Positions 36,995 to 48,377 of a stretch of 64,000 nucleotides of DNA are shown one piece after another. Source of the DNA: Gnomoniopsis sp. IMI 355080 (taxonomy: Eukaryota; Ascomycota; Sordariomycetes; Diaporthales; Gnomoniaceae); assembly GCA_027946555.1 (NCBI GenBank), contig JAPEVC010000195.1:1-64000 (forward strand), read 5' to 3'. The notes beneath the pieces were generated by a model, which did not search any database, was not told where the DNA came from, and worked only from the letters and a program-made list of their open reading frames with translations. Both the position numbers and the translations under genes were made by a program. The number at the start of each line of letters is the position of its first letter. Positions within the stretch are counted from its first letter, which is position 1.

Positions 36995-38699
36995 TGAGGC
37001 TTTTGATGATGATAATGGTAATGATGTGCTCCGGGATGTGTTGACTGTGGGGGCCCCAAAACCTTTAGGGTTGGACGGATCCAGAACCCGGCGAAAATCG
37101 CCGATTCGGGCCAAGCGCCGCATGCGGCTCAAACTTCTCTCAACGACATGTCACATAGTCTACGCAGTATACCCACACAGCAACTTTGTAATATTTCGAG
37201 TGGGGCCGCAAATCACTATACTACTAGACTGTATATCCCCGGGTCTAATCTGGCAATCTAAAGCAATCTGTCCCATCGGGTTGTTTCCATCTACTGGGAT
37301 TTGCTGAGTGACAGGGAAGGGTATTTTATTGTTGGATATTCTCCCTCCAGCCTCCCACAGCCCTCTCAACAAGCTCGCCCTGTGTTGCTCAACTATGTAT
37401 GTGATCTGAGAACCTCTTCGTAAATCGCATCAGAAACCTAAATCAGGCGACTTTCCTCAGCACCAAGTGCACTCCGTCCACGTTTCCCCTGCCGGGAGAC
37501 TTTCAAACAGCATCTTGATCAAAAGTTGTCAACAATCCAGCTTAATCAATTTAACCCTAAGTGAGATTCCGATTGATGCCTGGAAACGAGTTGAGGAATT
37601 TCATTGATGTAATTCTTTGTATCTCGCGGCATGTGAGAAAGATAAGCAAAGCTTTGGCAGCGTTCATAAATTTAGAACATGACGTCAAAAACTTTATTTG
37701 GAGAAAAGGTTTGGGAAACCCGCAAAGATTGTTCTAACATGGTAATTGTTCAACAAGGCGGATGGACAATTCCAAAAACCCGGTTCGCGAGTGCTTATTG
37801 CGCACTTCGGAACAGGTTCCGGGACATGGACAGGGGTAAATTCACTTGATCGGGCAGCCGCTATCCCTGACCCTGTTTTTCACTACACCTCAACCTCGAG
37901 CGTTTTCTGTAATTCGGCCAGTTAGGTTTTACCTACCCATGGCTACCTATGAGTTACCCATGTAACGGACCCGGACCCGAAGCTGAGGGAGTATATCTTC
38001 CACCTGCCGAGCGATGCTTTGCCCTGCACATTTGTTGGAAGATCAGAGTGGTCGCCTAGGAGAAGCAGGGCAAGAAGGAAGAATAGATGGGTCAACGCTT
38101 GTCTCTAATCTACATGCCGCCGACTTGGCTGTTAAATGATGAGGCCGAGACGCTCGAGACACGAGCATGTGATCGGAAGTTTGTATATCGAAAAGTGCGA
38201 TATGCCGACGGACCGCCGGCATCGACTTTTCCCTGAAATGCCATCCTGGATGCGAAGAATGGACGAAAGTAGGACGCGAGAAACATTCGATAGTCAGTCG
38301 ATCGAGATAAAGTCTCCAGTTTCCAATGGGTATATAGGGATGTCTTGAGCGCCAAGGGCCCGTGGGTTCTTTCGGACCCAAGTACCATTCGTTGATATTT
38401 CCTGGGCCTGTCTGTGTCGAGAGTAAACCCAATGCAAGGTTGTTTATATTCTATAATACCCAATCAACCCATAATTTTCCTTGCTTATCACTGGTTTTGG
38501 CTTGCTTAGTCCATCAAGCTCCGTCATTGTATGAGTTTTACGAGCTGACGCTTGGCCTCAGAGGCACTCAGACTATTAATTATCGGATGACATTTACTAC
38601 TGTCCTACCGGGCTCAGAAGGAGAGCCAGTTTCGAATGGATTATTGCATGTGACGGAATATGTTAAACTTTATTTCTAGTCTGCTAATGGGCGTCTAGC
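36995..38699. other. Convergent spacer, no gene seen
   Basis: 1.7 kb between the permease and the FAD monooxygenase. Frames up to about 129 codons on the minus strand near 38043-38463 have no domain. AT-rich in parts (37560-37760). Confidence 0.55.
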
Positions 38700-40394
38700 T
38701 TAGCTTCTGCGCACATGCCCATGTTCCAGATACTCTGTGACCGCATCATCAGCCTGGCCCGGACTGTCCACATGCAGAAGTACGTGCTGATCCGGTCTCA
38801 CGATGATCCCTTTCCCTCCCATGATCTCCGGGGCTACGTCATACCAAGCTTTGGGCAGACCAAGCGTTGCCACATCGATGGCCCAGTCGCAGAATTCGAA
38901 AGCGGGATTGGCATGGTGTAGCACGGTGAATCTATCCAAGGGTACGAGATCTAACAGGGAGCCCCCATCACTGACGGTCCCGTGTGGTAGCCTTGCCCCA
39001 GGATACGCTCGTGGTTCGTATATCGTTGGGCTCTGAAAAGTTTCCGAGCAGGCAGGATTATCATAGATGAATCCGAGCTGGAGGGCTAACGAGTCAAAAT
39101 GCTTGCTCGCCTCCTCGACTGCTCCTGTTGCGGCCGAGGAGATGGCAGGCCGTTGGAGGAATGCATCCATGGAGAGATCCGGCGCTTGTGTCCTGGCTTC
39201 GCGATACTGAATAGCGATGCCAACCAGCGTGGTACTGACCGAGTAGAAAGCTGCCTCGCTGAACTTGGAGTACTCGAGGTTGGCGAGTGCGACGGGTTTG
39301 CGCTCACGGGTGAAGCTGGTGAGAAGGCCAGGGCTGCCAATCCCCTTAATGACAGCAGCCAATTTCCACACCAAGTTGTGTGCATCGGCAAGGCCAGTGT
39401 TGAGATTCAAGCCACCCTGGGGCGGCAAGCTGTGGGCGGCATCTCCCACGAGAAACACGCGGTGTTTCGCATCACTGTACGAAGATGCCACGCTGGGTCT
39501 CGTCTCCCAGACGGTACGAAGAACCTCGGAGTATGGCAGACCCGGGAGGCACGCCTCGATTGGTGGTGGGGGTGCCGTGCGCGGTCGTCCAGAGGCAGGG
39601 TCGATGACGGGCGTGACGTGGACAAAGGAGCCGTCGAGATCGTGCGCGATGAACTCGCTAGGGTGGTCTGGGTGGAAGCAAAAGTAGAGCATGGCCTCGC
39701 GACCGGGCGGAAGCGCGGAGCGCAGGTTGCCTTGGCAGACGATCGACTGGTAGGCATGGCCTGATCCCAGGGACTCGAAATCGATGCCGGCCATCTTTTC
39801 CCGCACGGTCGAATTGACGCTGTCGGCGCCGATGACATAGTCGGCCAGAATACTGTGCGAGACGACGGCGGCGGCGGCGGCGGTGGCGCCGTGGTCGTTG
39901 TTGTTGGTCCCTCCTCCTCGATGAGTCGGACTGCACGAGACGACGCAGCCAGCTTCGTCCGTGACGTCGACTGCATCGACCTGCCACCCCCTCCTGACTT
40001 GAGCGAAGCCTGTCGCGGTCACGGCCTGCTCGAGCAGGTGCTCCAGCTTGGGCTGGGGCCAGTTCACCAAGGGCTCAGGCGTCAGGTTGCGCACTTCTTC
40101 GTCCTGACGTTCGTAAGGGAAGCTGCCAATCTCAGCATCGTTGAGACCATAGACAAGACGCACGGATCCGGCATCCTTGGCCGTGGCTGCCTGTTGCCTG
40201 ATGTAGGCAACGTCCAAGCCGGCCTGGCGGAAGATTTCGAGCGTCCTCGGGTTAATGGTGTGGGCTTTCGGGTGTCCGGATATGCCGTCGCGTTTCTCCA
40301 AGACGACGCACTCGATTTTGTGGCGGGCGAGGAGGTATGCTGTGAACAGCCCGACTGGTCCTGCGCCTGCAATGACGACACGCGTCTTTTCCAT
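38700..40394 (-). CDS. FAD-dependent aromatic monooxygenase (phenol-hydroxylase-like)
   Basis: Uninterrupted 564-residue class-A flavin monooxygenase of the PHBH fold. Visible motifs: N-terminal FAD site GAGPVG (residues 10-15) with Glu at the end of beta-2 (VVLEKRDG), HPKAHTINPRTLEIFR, the NAD(P)H/FAD DG-type motif YVIGADSVNSTVRE, and the second FAD site LVGDAAHSLPPQGG-LNLNTGLADA. A C-terminal thioredoxin-like domain (PGARLPH onward) follows, as in the RdmE, MhpA and phenol-hydroxylase branch. These enzymes hydroxylate aromatic rings using NADPH and oxygen. A Gly/Ala-rich run from a GCC repeat (about 39868-39905) lies in the middle. It is transcribed in the same direction as the downstream-lying OMT, 634 bases away. 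Probable tailoring enzyme; the substrate could be an indole, anthranilate or phenol. Confidence 0.88.
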   Translation of the reverse strand: MEKTRVVIAGAGPVGLFTAYLLARHKIECVVLEKRDGISGHPKAHTINPRTLEIFRQAGLDVAYIRQQAATAKDAGSVRLVYGLNDAEIGSFPYERQDEEVRNLTPEPLVNWPQPKLEHLLEQAVTATGFAQVRRGWQVDAVDVTDEAGCVVSCSPTHRGGGTNNNDHGATAAAAAVVSHSILADYVIGADSVNSTVREKMAGIDFESLGSGHAYQSIVCQGNLRSALPPGREAMLYFCFHPDHPSEFIAHDLDGSFVHVTPVIDPASGRPRTAPPPPIEACLPGLPYSEVLRTVWETRPSVASSYSDAKHRVFLVGDAAHSLPPQGGLNLNTGLADAHNLVWKLAAVIKGIGSPGLLTSFTRERKPVALANLEYSKFSEAAFYSVSTTLVGIAIQYREARTQAPDLSMDAFLQRPAISSAATGAVEEASKHFDSLALQLGFIYDNPACSETFQSPTIYEPRAYPGARLPHGTVSDGGSLLDLVPLDRFTVLHHANPAFEFCDWAIDVATLGLPKAWYDVAPEIMGGKGIIVRPDQHVLLHVDSPGQADDAVTEYLEHGHVRRS

Positions 40395-41028
40395 TTTTCA
40401 CCTGCCTTGGTGTTGAGCTGAGCGAGATCAAGATTTAGTGAGTGAGTGAAGGTAGGACAATGAAGCTGTCGAAAAAAGTTCATCCCGAATATAGATGGTT
40501 GTAGTACATATAATGATACTGTCGCAGGTTACCTTGGTAAACCGGATATCCGAACCACTCATATGTCTTATACAAACTCTATTTTTTTTTTGGGTTAGCG
40601 CTACGGGGAGGTTGGAACTGGCGTCACCCCTGTTGACAAGGCTGTGCTGTCGGACATTTGATTGGCGGCCTCGGTGTGCCAAGACATTTGACTTAGACGA
40701 GGCTGGCTGCAAGGCTGCACGGCTTGCATACTGGCACCACGACCTCAAGTTCAACTACCTACATGCTCTCACAGCTTATCGCATAGCAAAATATCTCAAT
40801 ATCAAAGAATTAATGAGTAGAATGATATTTTCTACTGGTGTATAATGTGTGTAGCTTAATTTGCAGGTATTCGTAGCATGTCTTCGGGCCTTGCTTAATC
40901 GAGGGAAACCTCGACTTCCAATTTCGGACATGCAGACGTGCGAATGTATACCTGGGAGTCTTCAATATCGATAGTGAGAAATTTGTTCAACAATGTACCA
41001 ATTCTCTGCGTGCTCTCACTCATACTAT
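40395..41028. other. Tandem intergenic region FMO/OMT
   Basis: 634 bases between the stop of the OMT and the start of the FMO on the same strand. It should hold the FMO promoter. No gene is seen. Confidence 0.65.
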
Positions 41029-42390
41029 CTACACGTCCTGCTTCAACCGACACTCAATGACGTTCCCCAGCCCACGGCAAACCCAGACCTTGACAATCTT
41101 CAAGCCAGCCGCATCAACAACATTGCTCAAATCCTGGACGGTCCGCTGAACACCATTCGGGCTAACGGTCAGGATGAAACCCGAGATTAGACCCATGGCC
41201 TGGAACTCTCCATAGTTCTTCAGCAATGGGGGTGGCGCGTCGGGTAGCAGGTCGTCACCGCATGTCGGATGCATGATATACTCGCCGATCAGCAGGCGCG
41301 AATTTCCTGGAGACATGGCGTTTTTAACGTGCGTGAACATCTTAATCAAGTCGTCGTCCTGCCAGTCAACAATGACGGAGCGGAACCAGTACACATCGGC
41401 GCCCTTGACAGGGTTCTCTTGGAAGAAATCGTGGGCAGTGAGCTTCACAGCGCCACTGGCCAAGGCCTGCGGGTCCATCTTTTCCCATTGGGCTTTGGCG
41501 TGCTCGATCATGCCGGGTTGATCCTGAACGATGCCGACAAAGTCGTTCTTGTAGCTGGGGAAGTTGGTCCGCAAGGCGAGGATCGAGCTGCCGATTCCGC
41601 CGCCTATGTCGACGACCACGGCGCCGTTCTTGAGGGTTGATTCCCATGGGTACCCTCCCACGTCGGTCAGCCCGTGGAGGTACTCACCCAGCGAGGCAAG
41701 CCAAAAGTTGAAGCAGTCGCGCATCTCCGGGTGCGCGTTCAGGTACTCGAACTGGCCCATGCCCTTGCCGATGCTCTTGGAGAAGGCCGAGTCTCGCGAT
41801 GCGTAGCTCGCGCAGAGGGCCGGGTCCTCGAGCAGACCGGGGAGCACGTCAGCGGTGGGGAACAGGAAGGAGGCGTAGCGCACCGAGTTGGCGAGACGCT
41901 CGTCTGTGGCGAGGGCCGTCGACGCCTCGTCGTTGGCAAAGACGTTGAGGGCTGTCTCGGCAAAGACGTGGTGCGCGCACAGGGTCCGCATTACGAGGCC
42001 CAGCTTGCGCGTGTCGACAATGCCCGTCTTGGTGGAGAGGGCGTCGAGGGTCATGGGCCCGTTGTTGGCCGCCAGTAGTTGGGGGATCTCCCACTGGACG
42101 GCCATGTGCAAGGCGCGAGACACAAAGTAGCTGTGCGCCAGGTGGCCGAGGCGCGACTGGGGCGTGAGCACGGCCGCCTCGAGGGAGCCCGTTGCCGCGA
42201 TGACGCGCTTGCGGGCTTCCTCTGTCTTGGTATCTTTGGGAACGCGAACATGGTCTGTCTTGGCTCCATTGGCTCCATTGGTAGCTGGTGGCACGGAGGA
42301 GGAGAGGGCGTCGATGAGGTCGTTGGTTGAGGCGGTGAGTATGCCCAAGAGGGAGCGGAGGTTGGTGATTTGTTGTTCCGCGGTGGCCAT
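41029..42390 (-). CDS. Family-2 O-methyltransferase-like protein lacking the catalytic His
   Basis: Uninterrupted frame; from the ATG at 42390 it gives 453 residues. It has the plant-COMT-like layout: dimerisation winged-helix (about 70-170), then the Rossmann SAM domain with VVDIGGGIGSS (258-269), the KLTAHDFF strand, and the late LLIGEYIMHP block. Members methylate hydroxyls of aromatic metabolites. The normal catalytic base lies in an (I/L)HDW motif; here the matching residues are Ile340-Val341-Asp342-Trp343, so the histidine is replaced by valine (codon at 41368-41370). SAM binding should survive, but classical His-base catalysis should not. An upstream in-frame ATG at 42450 would add 20 residues; 42390 is chosen because family homology starts there. 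It shares a 1.17 kb divergent promoter region with the P450. Confidence 0.85.
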   Translation of the reverse strand: MATAEQQITNLRSLLGILTASTNDLIDALSSSVPPATNGANGAKTDHVRVPKDTKTEEARKRVIAATGSLEAAVLTPQSRLGHLAHSYFVSRALHMAVQWEIPQLLAANNGPMTLDALSTKTGIVDTRKLGLVMRTLCAHHVFAETALNVFANDEASTALATDERLANSVRYASFLFPTADVLPGLLEDPALCASYASRDSAFSKSIGKGMGQFEYLNAHPEMRDCFNFWLASLGEYLHGLTDVGGYPWESTLKNGAVVVDIGGGIGSSILALRTNFPSYKNDFVGIVQDQPGMIEHAKAQWEKMDPQALASGAVKLTAHDFFQENPVKGADVYWFRSVIVDWQDDDLIKMFTHVKNAMSPGNSRLLIGEYIMHPTCGDDLLPDAPPPLLKNYGEFQAMGLISGFILTVSPNGVQRTVQDLSNVVDAAGLKIVKVWVCRGLGNVIECRLKQDV

Positions 42391-43563
42391 GTTGACTATT
42401 GATGGCGAATAATGTTTTCTTGCTTGGTTGCCTAGGTACCTAAGGGACATAGCGGTTGTGTTTTCAGCCCGTGCTTTTAACTATAATAATGCACCCGGCT
42501 TTCCCGTGATCGCGATTTAAAATGCTATTATGTACTGTAGACTGTATAAAGTAAAATTAGAGCAGGGCGATTGACTTTGCCTCTTTTGGCGCATATCTCG
42601 ATGTTTGTATCAGATTAGGCAAAATAGGGCTTTTCCGGGAGGATGGTTCTCTAATCACCGCGCGGTCAGGCTCTTTTCATCAAATTGTGACCTGCCTCGC
42701 CGAGGCTGTTTCAGGTGATGCAATTGGCTTTGATTGCAGATGAGGGGCTGCGATGGTAGAGATGAACAAGGCTTTGGTGGTTCCTGTTGGGCACTGCTCA
42801 GTCGGGCAGAGACGGAGGTAATCGATGGATAGTCTTCATGGATTGCTCGATTGGGAACTTTGCATTATCGTCACGACGTCGTCAGCTATAGCGGGACCCA
42901 TAATCATCAATGACTGCCTATTCGACGAGCGGAAGGCTACGCTCCTTTTGTTTGAGGCCGTGCTGACTCTTCGCAAACCAAGACGAATTTCACAAGATCG
43001 CGATCCGCACCAACGAATCCCACCAGTTCGCGCCCTGATGAAACCCTATCTAGCCTTAGATTTGCCGCATGAAGCTTATATTCCCGAGCATCTAATCTTT
43101 GTGCCGATCCCCTGGTTTGTATACTTTGAGCCCATTAAGGTTTTTGTCAAGCCAATCTCTCGGGACGAATGTAACCTATAGTTCCCGGGTTATGCTTTGG
43201 GGGAATCCTAATTGGGTAAAGATGTCACAACGTCTATTATGACGTCTCTTATGCTGAGAAACTAGGACAGCCTCGTCTCGTTTCTGCATCATTCGTCCTA
43301 TCTACATAGTACACCAAGAACAGCTTTTCACGTGTGGGAAGAAAGAAAACTTGTCAAAGTGAGAAATCGACTATTTCTTGTCAGGAGAAGTCCGGCTTGT
43401 TAGGTATATAGTTGGACTGGCCTCCAAGATGTGTATGCGGGATATGAACAGGTTTCAGGTTAGCTCCCTGTAGAATCAATGTTAGGCAGTTCTTCAGACT
43501 TCGTACAATATTGTGGCATGTGCTAGCCATTCGTGTCACACCTACACCAGTAAATCGATCAAC
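42391..43563. other. Divergent promoter region OMT/P450
   Basis: 1.17 kb between divergent starts. A 118-codon plus-strand frame at 42825-43181 has no recognisable domain. The AT-rich part at 42480-42560 and the TAGGTACCTAAGG motif near 42434 are the only notable features. Confidence 0.6.
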
Positions 43564-45224
43564 ATGGGTACAATGATTCTGGGAATACCTTCCAACGTTC
43601 ACGCACCCAACCTGCTGGACCTCCTCTGGGGCCTCAGTATGGCGCTTGTTGTCTTCTTTGTGCTGCGCAGCATCTATTACCTGACCCTCCATCCCTTGGC
43701 GGGATACCCAGGCCCGCTACTTGCTCGCATCACAAACATCACATCGCTGTGGCACCGCGCCAATGGGTCCAACCACAGCTGGCCGCTACTACTCCACAAA
43801 AAGTATGGTCACATTGTGCGCATCGGCCCAAACGAGCTGAGCTACAGCCACCCCGATGCCTGGCACGGCATCTACGCCAAGGCGGGCGGTGGCGGCGACA
43901 TCCCCAAGGACTTTGTCGGTCTGGGGTTGGACATGGCGACGCCTGAGACGGGCATTATCCGCGCCGACGACGCCAATCACCAGCGACAGCGGCGCCTTTT
44001 TGGGCTTGCCTTCTCCGACCGTGCTGTGCTGAAGCAAGAGAGCCTTGTGCAGGGCCACGTTCGCAACTTGATGGGCAAGCTGGCTAAAGAGAATGCTGCT
44101 TCCAACGGCCGCGTCGACCTCATGACATGGCTGAGTTACCTGGCCTTTGACATAATGGGCGATCTCATGTACGGCGAGCCGCTCGGTATGCTCGAGAGCG
44201 ATCAGGCGGCGCGACAGTGGGTTCGAGACACGTACGCGACCATCAAGACGGTCACGCTCGGCATGGCCATGATGGGCTGGCACTCACCCTTGGGGCCCTT
44301 GCTCCTCAAATACATCTGGGGCGGCAGTGCCAAGCGTCGCGCCGTCCACAACCGCTTCTCAATGGACCGTGTCGACAAGCGGCTCGACCGCAGTGACCGC
44401 GGCGACGATACGGGCACCGACGTCTGGTCCATGATTATGCAGAACAACGGCAACGAGAAACAGCGCATTACACGTGGTGAGATGTACTCCAACGCCGCGA
44501 CGTTCATGATTGGCGGCACTGAGACCACCACGGCCGCCACATCGGCTCTCACCTACATGCTTCTCAGGCACCCTGACAAGATGGCCAAGCTGCGCGCTGA
44601 GCTCGACGCGGCGGCTGCCGCCACCAAGGACCTACAGACGGCCATGACCTTTACCAACCTACGCAAGCTGCCGTATCTCAACGCGTGCATCGAGGAGTCG
44701 ATGCGCCTGTACCCGCCCGCGCCGACACCCATGCCGCGCATGGTGCCCCGCGAGGGCCGCGTGGTCTGCGGCCGCTACGTTCCGGCGGGCACGCGTGTCG
44801 ATATTCCGCTGTACGCTATTGCTCATCATCCGGACAACTTTGTCGATCCAGAGGATTTCGTGCCGGAGAGGTGGCTGGACGAGAAACACCGACCTGCCAA
44901 GTATGCTGGGGATCGGAGAGAGTGCGTCAAGGTGTTTTCAGCTGGGCCGAGAGATTGTATCGGCAAGAAGTGAGTTGACTTCCCACTACCCCTACTTTGT
45001 TTTTGTTCCGGTCACACGTAAGGGGTGTTACTGACCAGCTTCTACGCAGCCTTGCTCACCCCGAGATGAGGCTCATCATGGCTAGCTTGTTGTATAATTT
45101 CGACCTTGAACTTGCTGATTCCAGCTTTGAATGGTTGGACCAGAACAGTTACGGAATCTGGGACAAGCACCCGCTCTGGGTCAACTTGACGCCTCGCCAA
45201 GTTGGACAGGTCCTTGATTACTAG
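43564..45224 (+). CDS. Cytochrome P450 monooxygenase
   Basis: Two exons, 43564-44969 and 45050-45224, with an 80-base intron placed right after the heme-binding loop (DCIGK-NLAHPEMRL); product 526 residues. Order: N-terminal membrane anchor (about 17-40), the proline-rich LHPLAGYPGPLLARIT hinge, I-helix GGTETTTAA, K-helix ExxR in EESMRLYPP, PERW region, and heme loop FSAGPRDCIG with the axial Cys465. This is a microsomal class II P450 of the kind common in fungal secondary metabolism (isotrichodermin C-15 hydroxylase-like layout); the family number cannot be assigned by eye. It needs the general cytochrome P450 reductase encoded elsewhere. Its stop is 350 bases from the convergent prenyltransferase stop, and it shares a promoter region with the OMT. 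Confidence 0.93.
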
Positions 45225-45574
45225 ATCTGTGTAACATAGCGAGAGTTTAGTTCGAGATTAGTTTTGTAGATACAATACCAGCTATGACCCCAGAGAAAAG
45301 TCTGATCCTCGCTTTCAAATGTAGCAAATCTTGTGTGAATCTTAGTAGTCAACCTTGTGAAGCCTCCTACGGCATCCAGAAGTAATAGCTTCTTGACTTT
45401 CTCAGAGCCCAACAACTTCAGGGAGATGTTTTCACAAATTTTACTCTCAAAACTCCTGGTCTGCACATCATAAACTCAAAATTACGTACTATGTATACGA
45501 TTTAAAAGGTATGTTTCATAGATTATATAGCACCTAGACCTCAGGAAAGTGAATTGCTTGGACCCAAGCTCGAT
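45225..45574. other. Convergent spacer P450/prenyltransferase
   Basis: 350 bases between two convergent stop codons, AT-rich, holding the two 3' UTRs. No gene. Confidence 0.75.
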
Positions 45575-47052
45575 CTACAGCGCTCTGCCCCAAAACCTTG
45601 GTCCAAAGTAGGCGCTTAGGCCCACACCCGTGCCCTTTCCAGAACGAGAAACTGATGCCATCGTATGCAGGCCGGTCTCTCTCTCGCTCCCGCTGAGTCC
45701 GTCCCAGGTTAGCATTAATGAGCACTGAACCGCCAAGCGGAGGGGGAACGATCTTGCAGCAGGGATAATACTCACAACGCGTCTTGGACACCAGCTACGA
45801 ATTTGTAGTCCCCCATAATCCCCTGCGTCTGGAGTATGCGCTGGTAGCGCTCCACTGTCCCGGCCTCGTCGCGCGCGTACTGCCACATGGGCACGTACAT
45901 CTTGACTTGCGGGACTGCCTTGCCAGGCACAAGCTCGAAGGCGAAGCAGAGTCCGCAATACTTGCTGTCCGGCTCGTTAAGAGGCTTTTCGAGACTTTCC
46001 ATTTGAGCCCGGGGAACATCCTCCATGTCCATGAGAAACGGCCAGACTGTTGGCAGAAATTCGGCAGAGGAAGGGGGCAGGCGTCCACCCAAGGTCAAGA
46101 CTTCACGTGCCAAAGCGAGCGAGTTGGCGTGTGTGTGGGCGTAGATCTTGAAGCGTGGCTGGGCCTTGTTGGATTCGGACTGGGTTGCCAGACAGTCGAT
46201 GGCGAGGAAGTAGATGTTGATGTTATCCTCGCCGTGGGAGGAGAAGAACGTTTTGAGCAATTCCCAGGCGGCCAACATCCCCTTGTCGCCGTCGGCAAGT
46301 CTGGCCAAGACGGACTCTGTGATTCCCACCAGATCTCGGCCCGTTGCTAGAGCTTTGAGTTGCGGGAACAGGTACGCCTTCATACCGATGGACGCTTTGC
46401 CGTTCTCGTCCTCATCAGACTCGAGATCGAACCCGGCATAGCAAATCTGACGTGGCAGCTCAGAAGTGGAATCACCATTGTGCTCCTTCTTGACCAAACC
46501 CGCCTCCTCCTCAGGCGTTAGGAAGATACAATCGACAAAGGCATCTAGCCAGGTGCAATCCGCACCGCAAGCGGCAGCCAGACCCTCCATTTTCTCGCGC
46601 AGTCCCTTCTGCCCCAGAGGGTCATCGACAGGACTGAGATCCACCAGCGGCTGCACCGTAAACCGCACTTTGGGCAATTTTTCAGGCGCAAAAGCAACGC
46701 TCGCTTCATAAGGCGAATGGTTGTGCGTCAGAATGTAGTGCAGCCTGTCCACTGCAGTAGGCGGCTGCTTGAGGTGCGGAATCACGCCCTCACGGACAAA
46801 GGCGAGGTGAGAGTCCTGGATTTGGGCCGGATAGGAGCCCGTACTGCGTAAGAGAGAGGAGAGGGTGCTGTGGAGGGTGGGGAGCCACGATGAAACGAGG
46901 GGTTTGTTGGTGGCGGCGAGGGATACGCGACCTCCATTGCAAGATGTGGAAGGGTCGACTTCGTTGTAGATATTTCTCTTGATGGCGATATTGGCTTGAT
47001 GGGCGCCGATGAAGTGGTGATCCTCCATCATTTCGAGTTGAATGGTCTCCAT
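45575..47052 (-). CDS. DMATS-type aromatic (indole) prenyltransferase
   Basis: Two exons, 47052-45776 and 45692-45575, with an 83-base intron; product 464 residues, normal for the family (420-470). The ABBA-fold prenyltransferases attach dimethylallyl or longer groups to tryptophan or other indoles without metal. Evidence: TGSYPAQIQDSHLAFVREGVIP, then SPYEASVAF with Glu116 at the position of the general base, KVRFTVQP, and the three Lys-x-Tyr pyrophosphate-shield motifs MKAYLFPQLKA, FKIYAHT and VKMYVPMWQY. The last exon is short and finishes the barrel with GLHTMASV...GLSAYFGP. This is the only scaffold-type enzyme in the window, so it is the likely core of the cluster. It is divergent from the heme-fusion gene. 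The prenyl donor and regiochemistry cannot be read from sequence. Confidence 0.9.
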
Positions 47053-48377
47053 AGTGGTCTCTGTGCTGTCTGTCTGGGACTCGTGGATTGTGCGTGCACC
47101 TTGATCACCACTTCCTCTCTTAGGGATCTAATGTAGTCCGAGGTCTTCCTGGGAGTCTACATTACTGTATCGAGGTACGGAGCTTTTGACCACAAGTCCT
47201 CGCTACCAAGGAAACTCTAATCTATGCACTGCAGACATGGTCTCTATAGAAAACAAGTCTGGAACAATTCCCATTGGAGCCTACATGAAAAGGCTCTGAT
47301 TTTGCGTCCGGAGAGTTTGCCATGGTACCTCGCAAGGGCTTTGGTCCAGACCTCCGTATAGGTGATGGCCAGTGCTAAAACACTGATAGCTTCTCATTGC
47401 GTTAATTACCTTGATAGGAATTTTCCCATTTGGTATCTTGCCTTTTCAGGCAGACCTGGGCGGTCGTAATCGTATAGTTTCAGCAGCCGCGCGCTGTCCC
47501 GGGAAATCCGGAGTCCGATGCCATGCGAGGTTGATCAAGGCAGACTTACTCGAGTACGGAGATGCCGTTTTGTTGTTACTAACCAGCAAACTACGTAAAA
47601 ACCAGTGACGACATGGCCTACGTGTAACGAAATACCTAGTCGTAGGCGGCGGTCTATGTTATGCAACAGCAGCTGCTTTTTGCGATAGTTACCGCTTCGG
47701 GCGCATGTTGTGCGCTGAAGTTCGCAATAGCCGCCTCGTTTGGGCCAACACCTAGTTGCTATCATCGGACTAAAGTTCTTCACAAGCTAAGCGGTCTTTC
47801 TAAGTTCCAGGGCAAGCGATGACTATATCTCATATACATGAACATACTCCGTGCATAAAGAAATACTCCGTGCACGTCAACATGCTCTATTTTCAAATCT
47901 ATGCCGTACACATACCTAAATATACTCCATACGTAGAGAAATATGACGAGCCAATCGATTGGCACGTGTGGAAAATCTCAACATGAAATCTCTTGGAATA
48001 GCATCATCGCCAAATGATACCTATCGGCTGAGATCCGGGGTTGGCATCGCGATGGCTCTATACCCCGAAAGAATGCCTCTTACCGTCATTTGCTGTACGC
48101 ATCGGAGCGTTCTGATACGGATACGCGTATGTAAAAGGTCTTTGGTTTTCAAGGTTAATCATAAGCACATAAGGAGAGGAATGATATAAGTTGGAAGGAA
48201 AGACGCTAGACTGACATACAAGTCCTTTCTCTATAGAAGGGGTCGTTGAACTCATCCCAATTTATACAGTGCTTTTTTAGAAATCTAAATCTGTTGCTAC
48301 CATCTCTCGTACTCCTCAGACTATCACAACCGTGACTTTTTGTGGTAGTTCCTTGTTTTTCTTTTTTGTTTACCATT
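47053..48377. other. Divergent promoter region prenyltransferase/heme fusion
   Basis: 1.3 kb between the divergent starts. No gene is seen; several ATACTCCGT/CATACTCC-like near repeats occur at 47845-47930. A shared control region is plausible. Confidence 0.6.

Noticed and set aside
38043..38463. Minus-strand frames of 117-129 codons left of the FAD monooxygenase
   Set aside because: Overlapping frames with no domain and no gene-like composition.
42825..43181. 118-codon plus-strand frame in the OMT/P450 promoter region
   Set aside because: No recognisable domain, AT-rich and positioned in a divergent promoter; not enough to call a gene.
45534..45791. Alternative frame through the prenyltransferase C-terminus (RPAYDGISFSFWKG...)
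   Set aside because: It runs through the intron and cannot be joined in phase to exon 1; the other frame gives LHTMASV...GLSAYFGP, which fits the family end and needs no frameshift.
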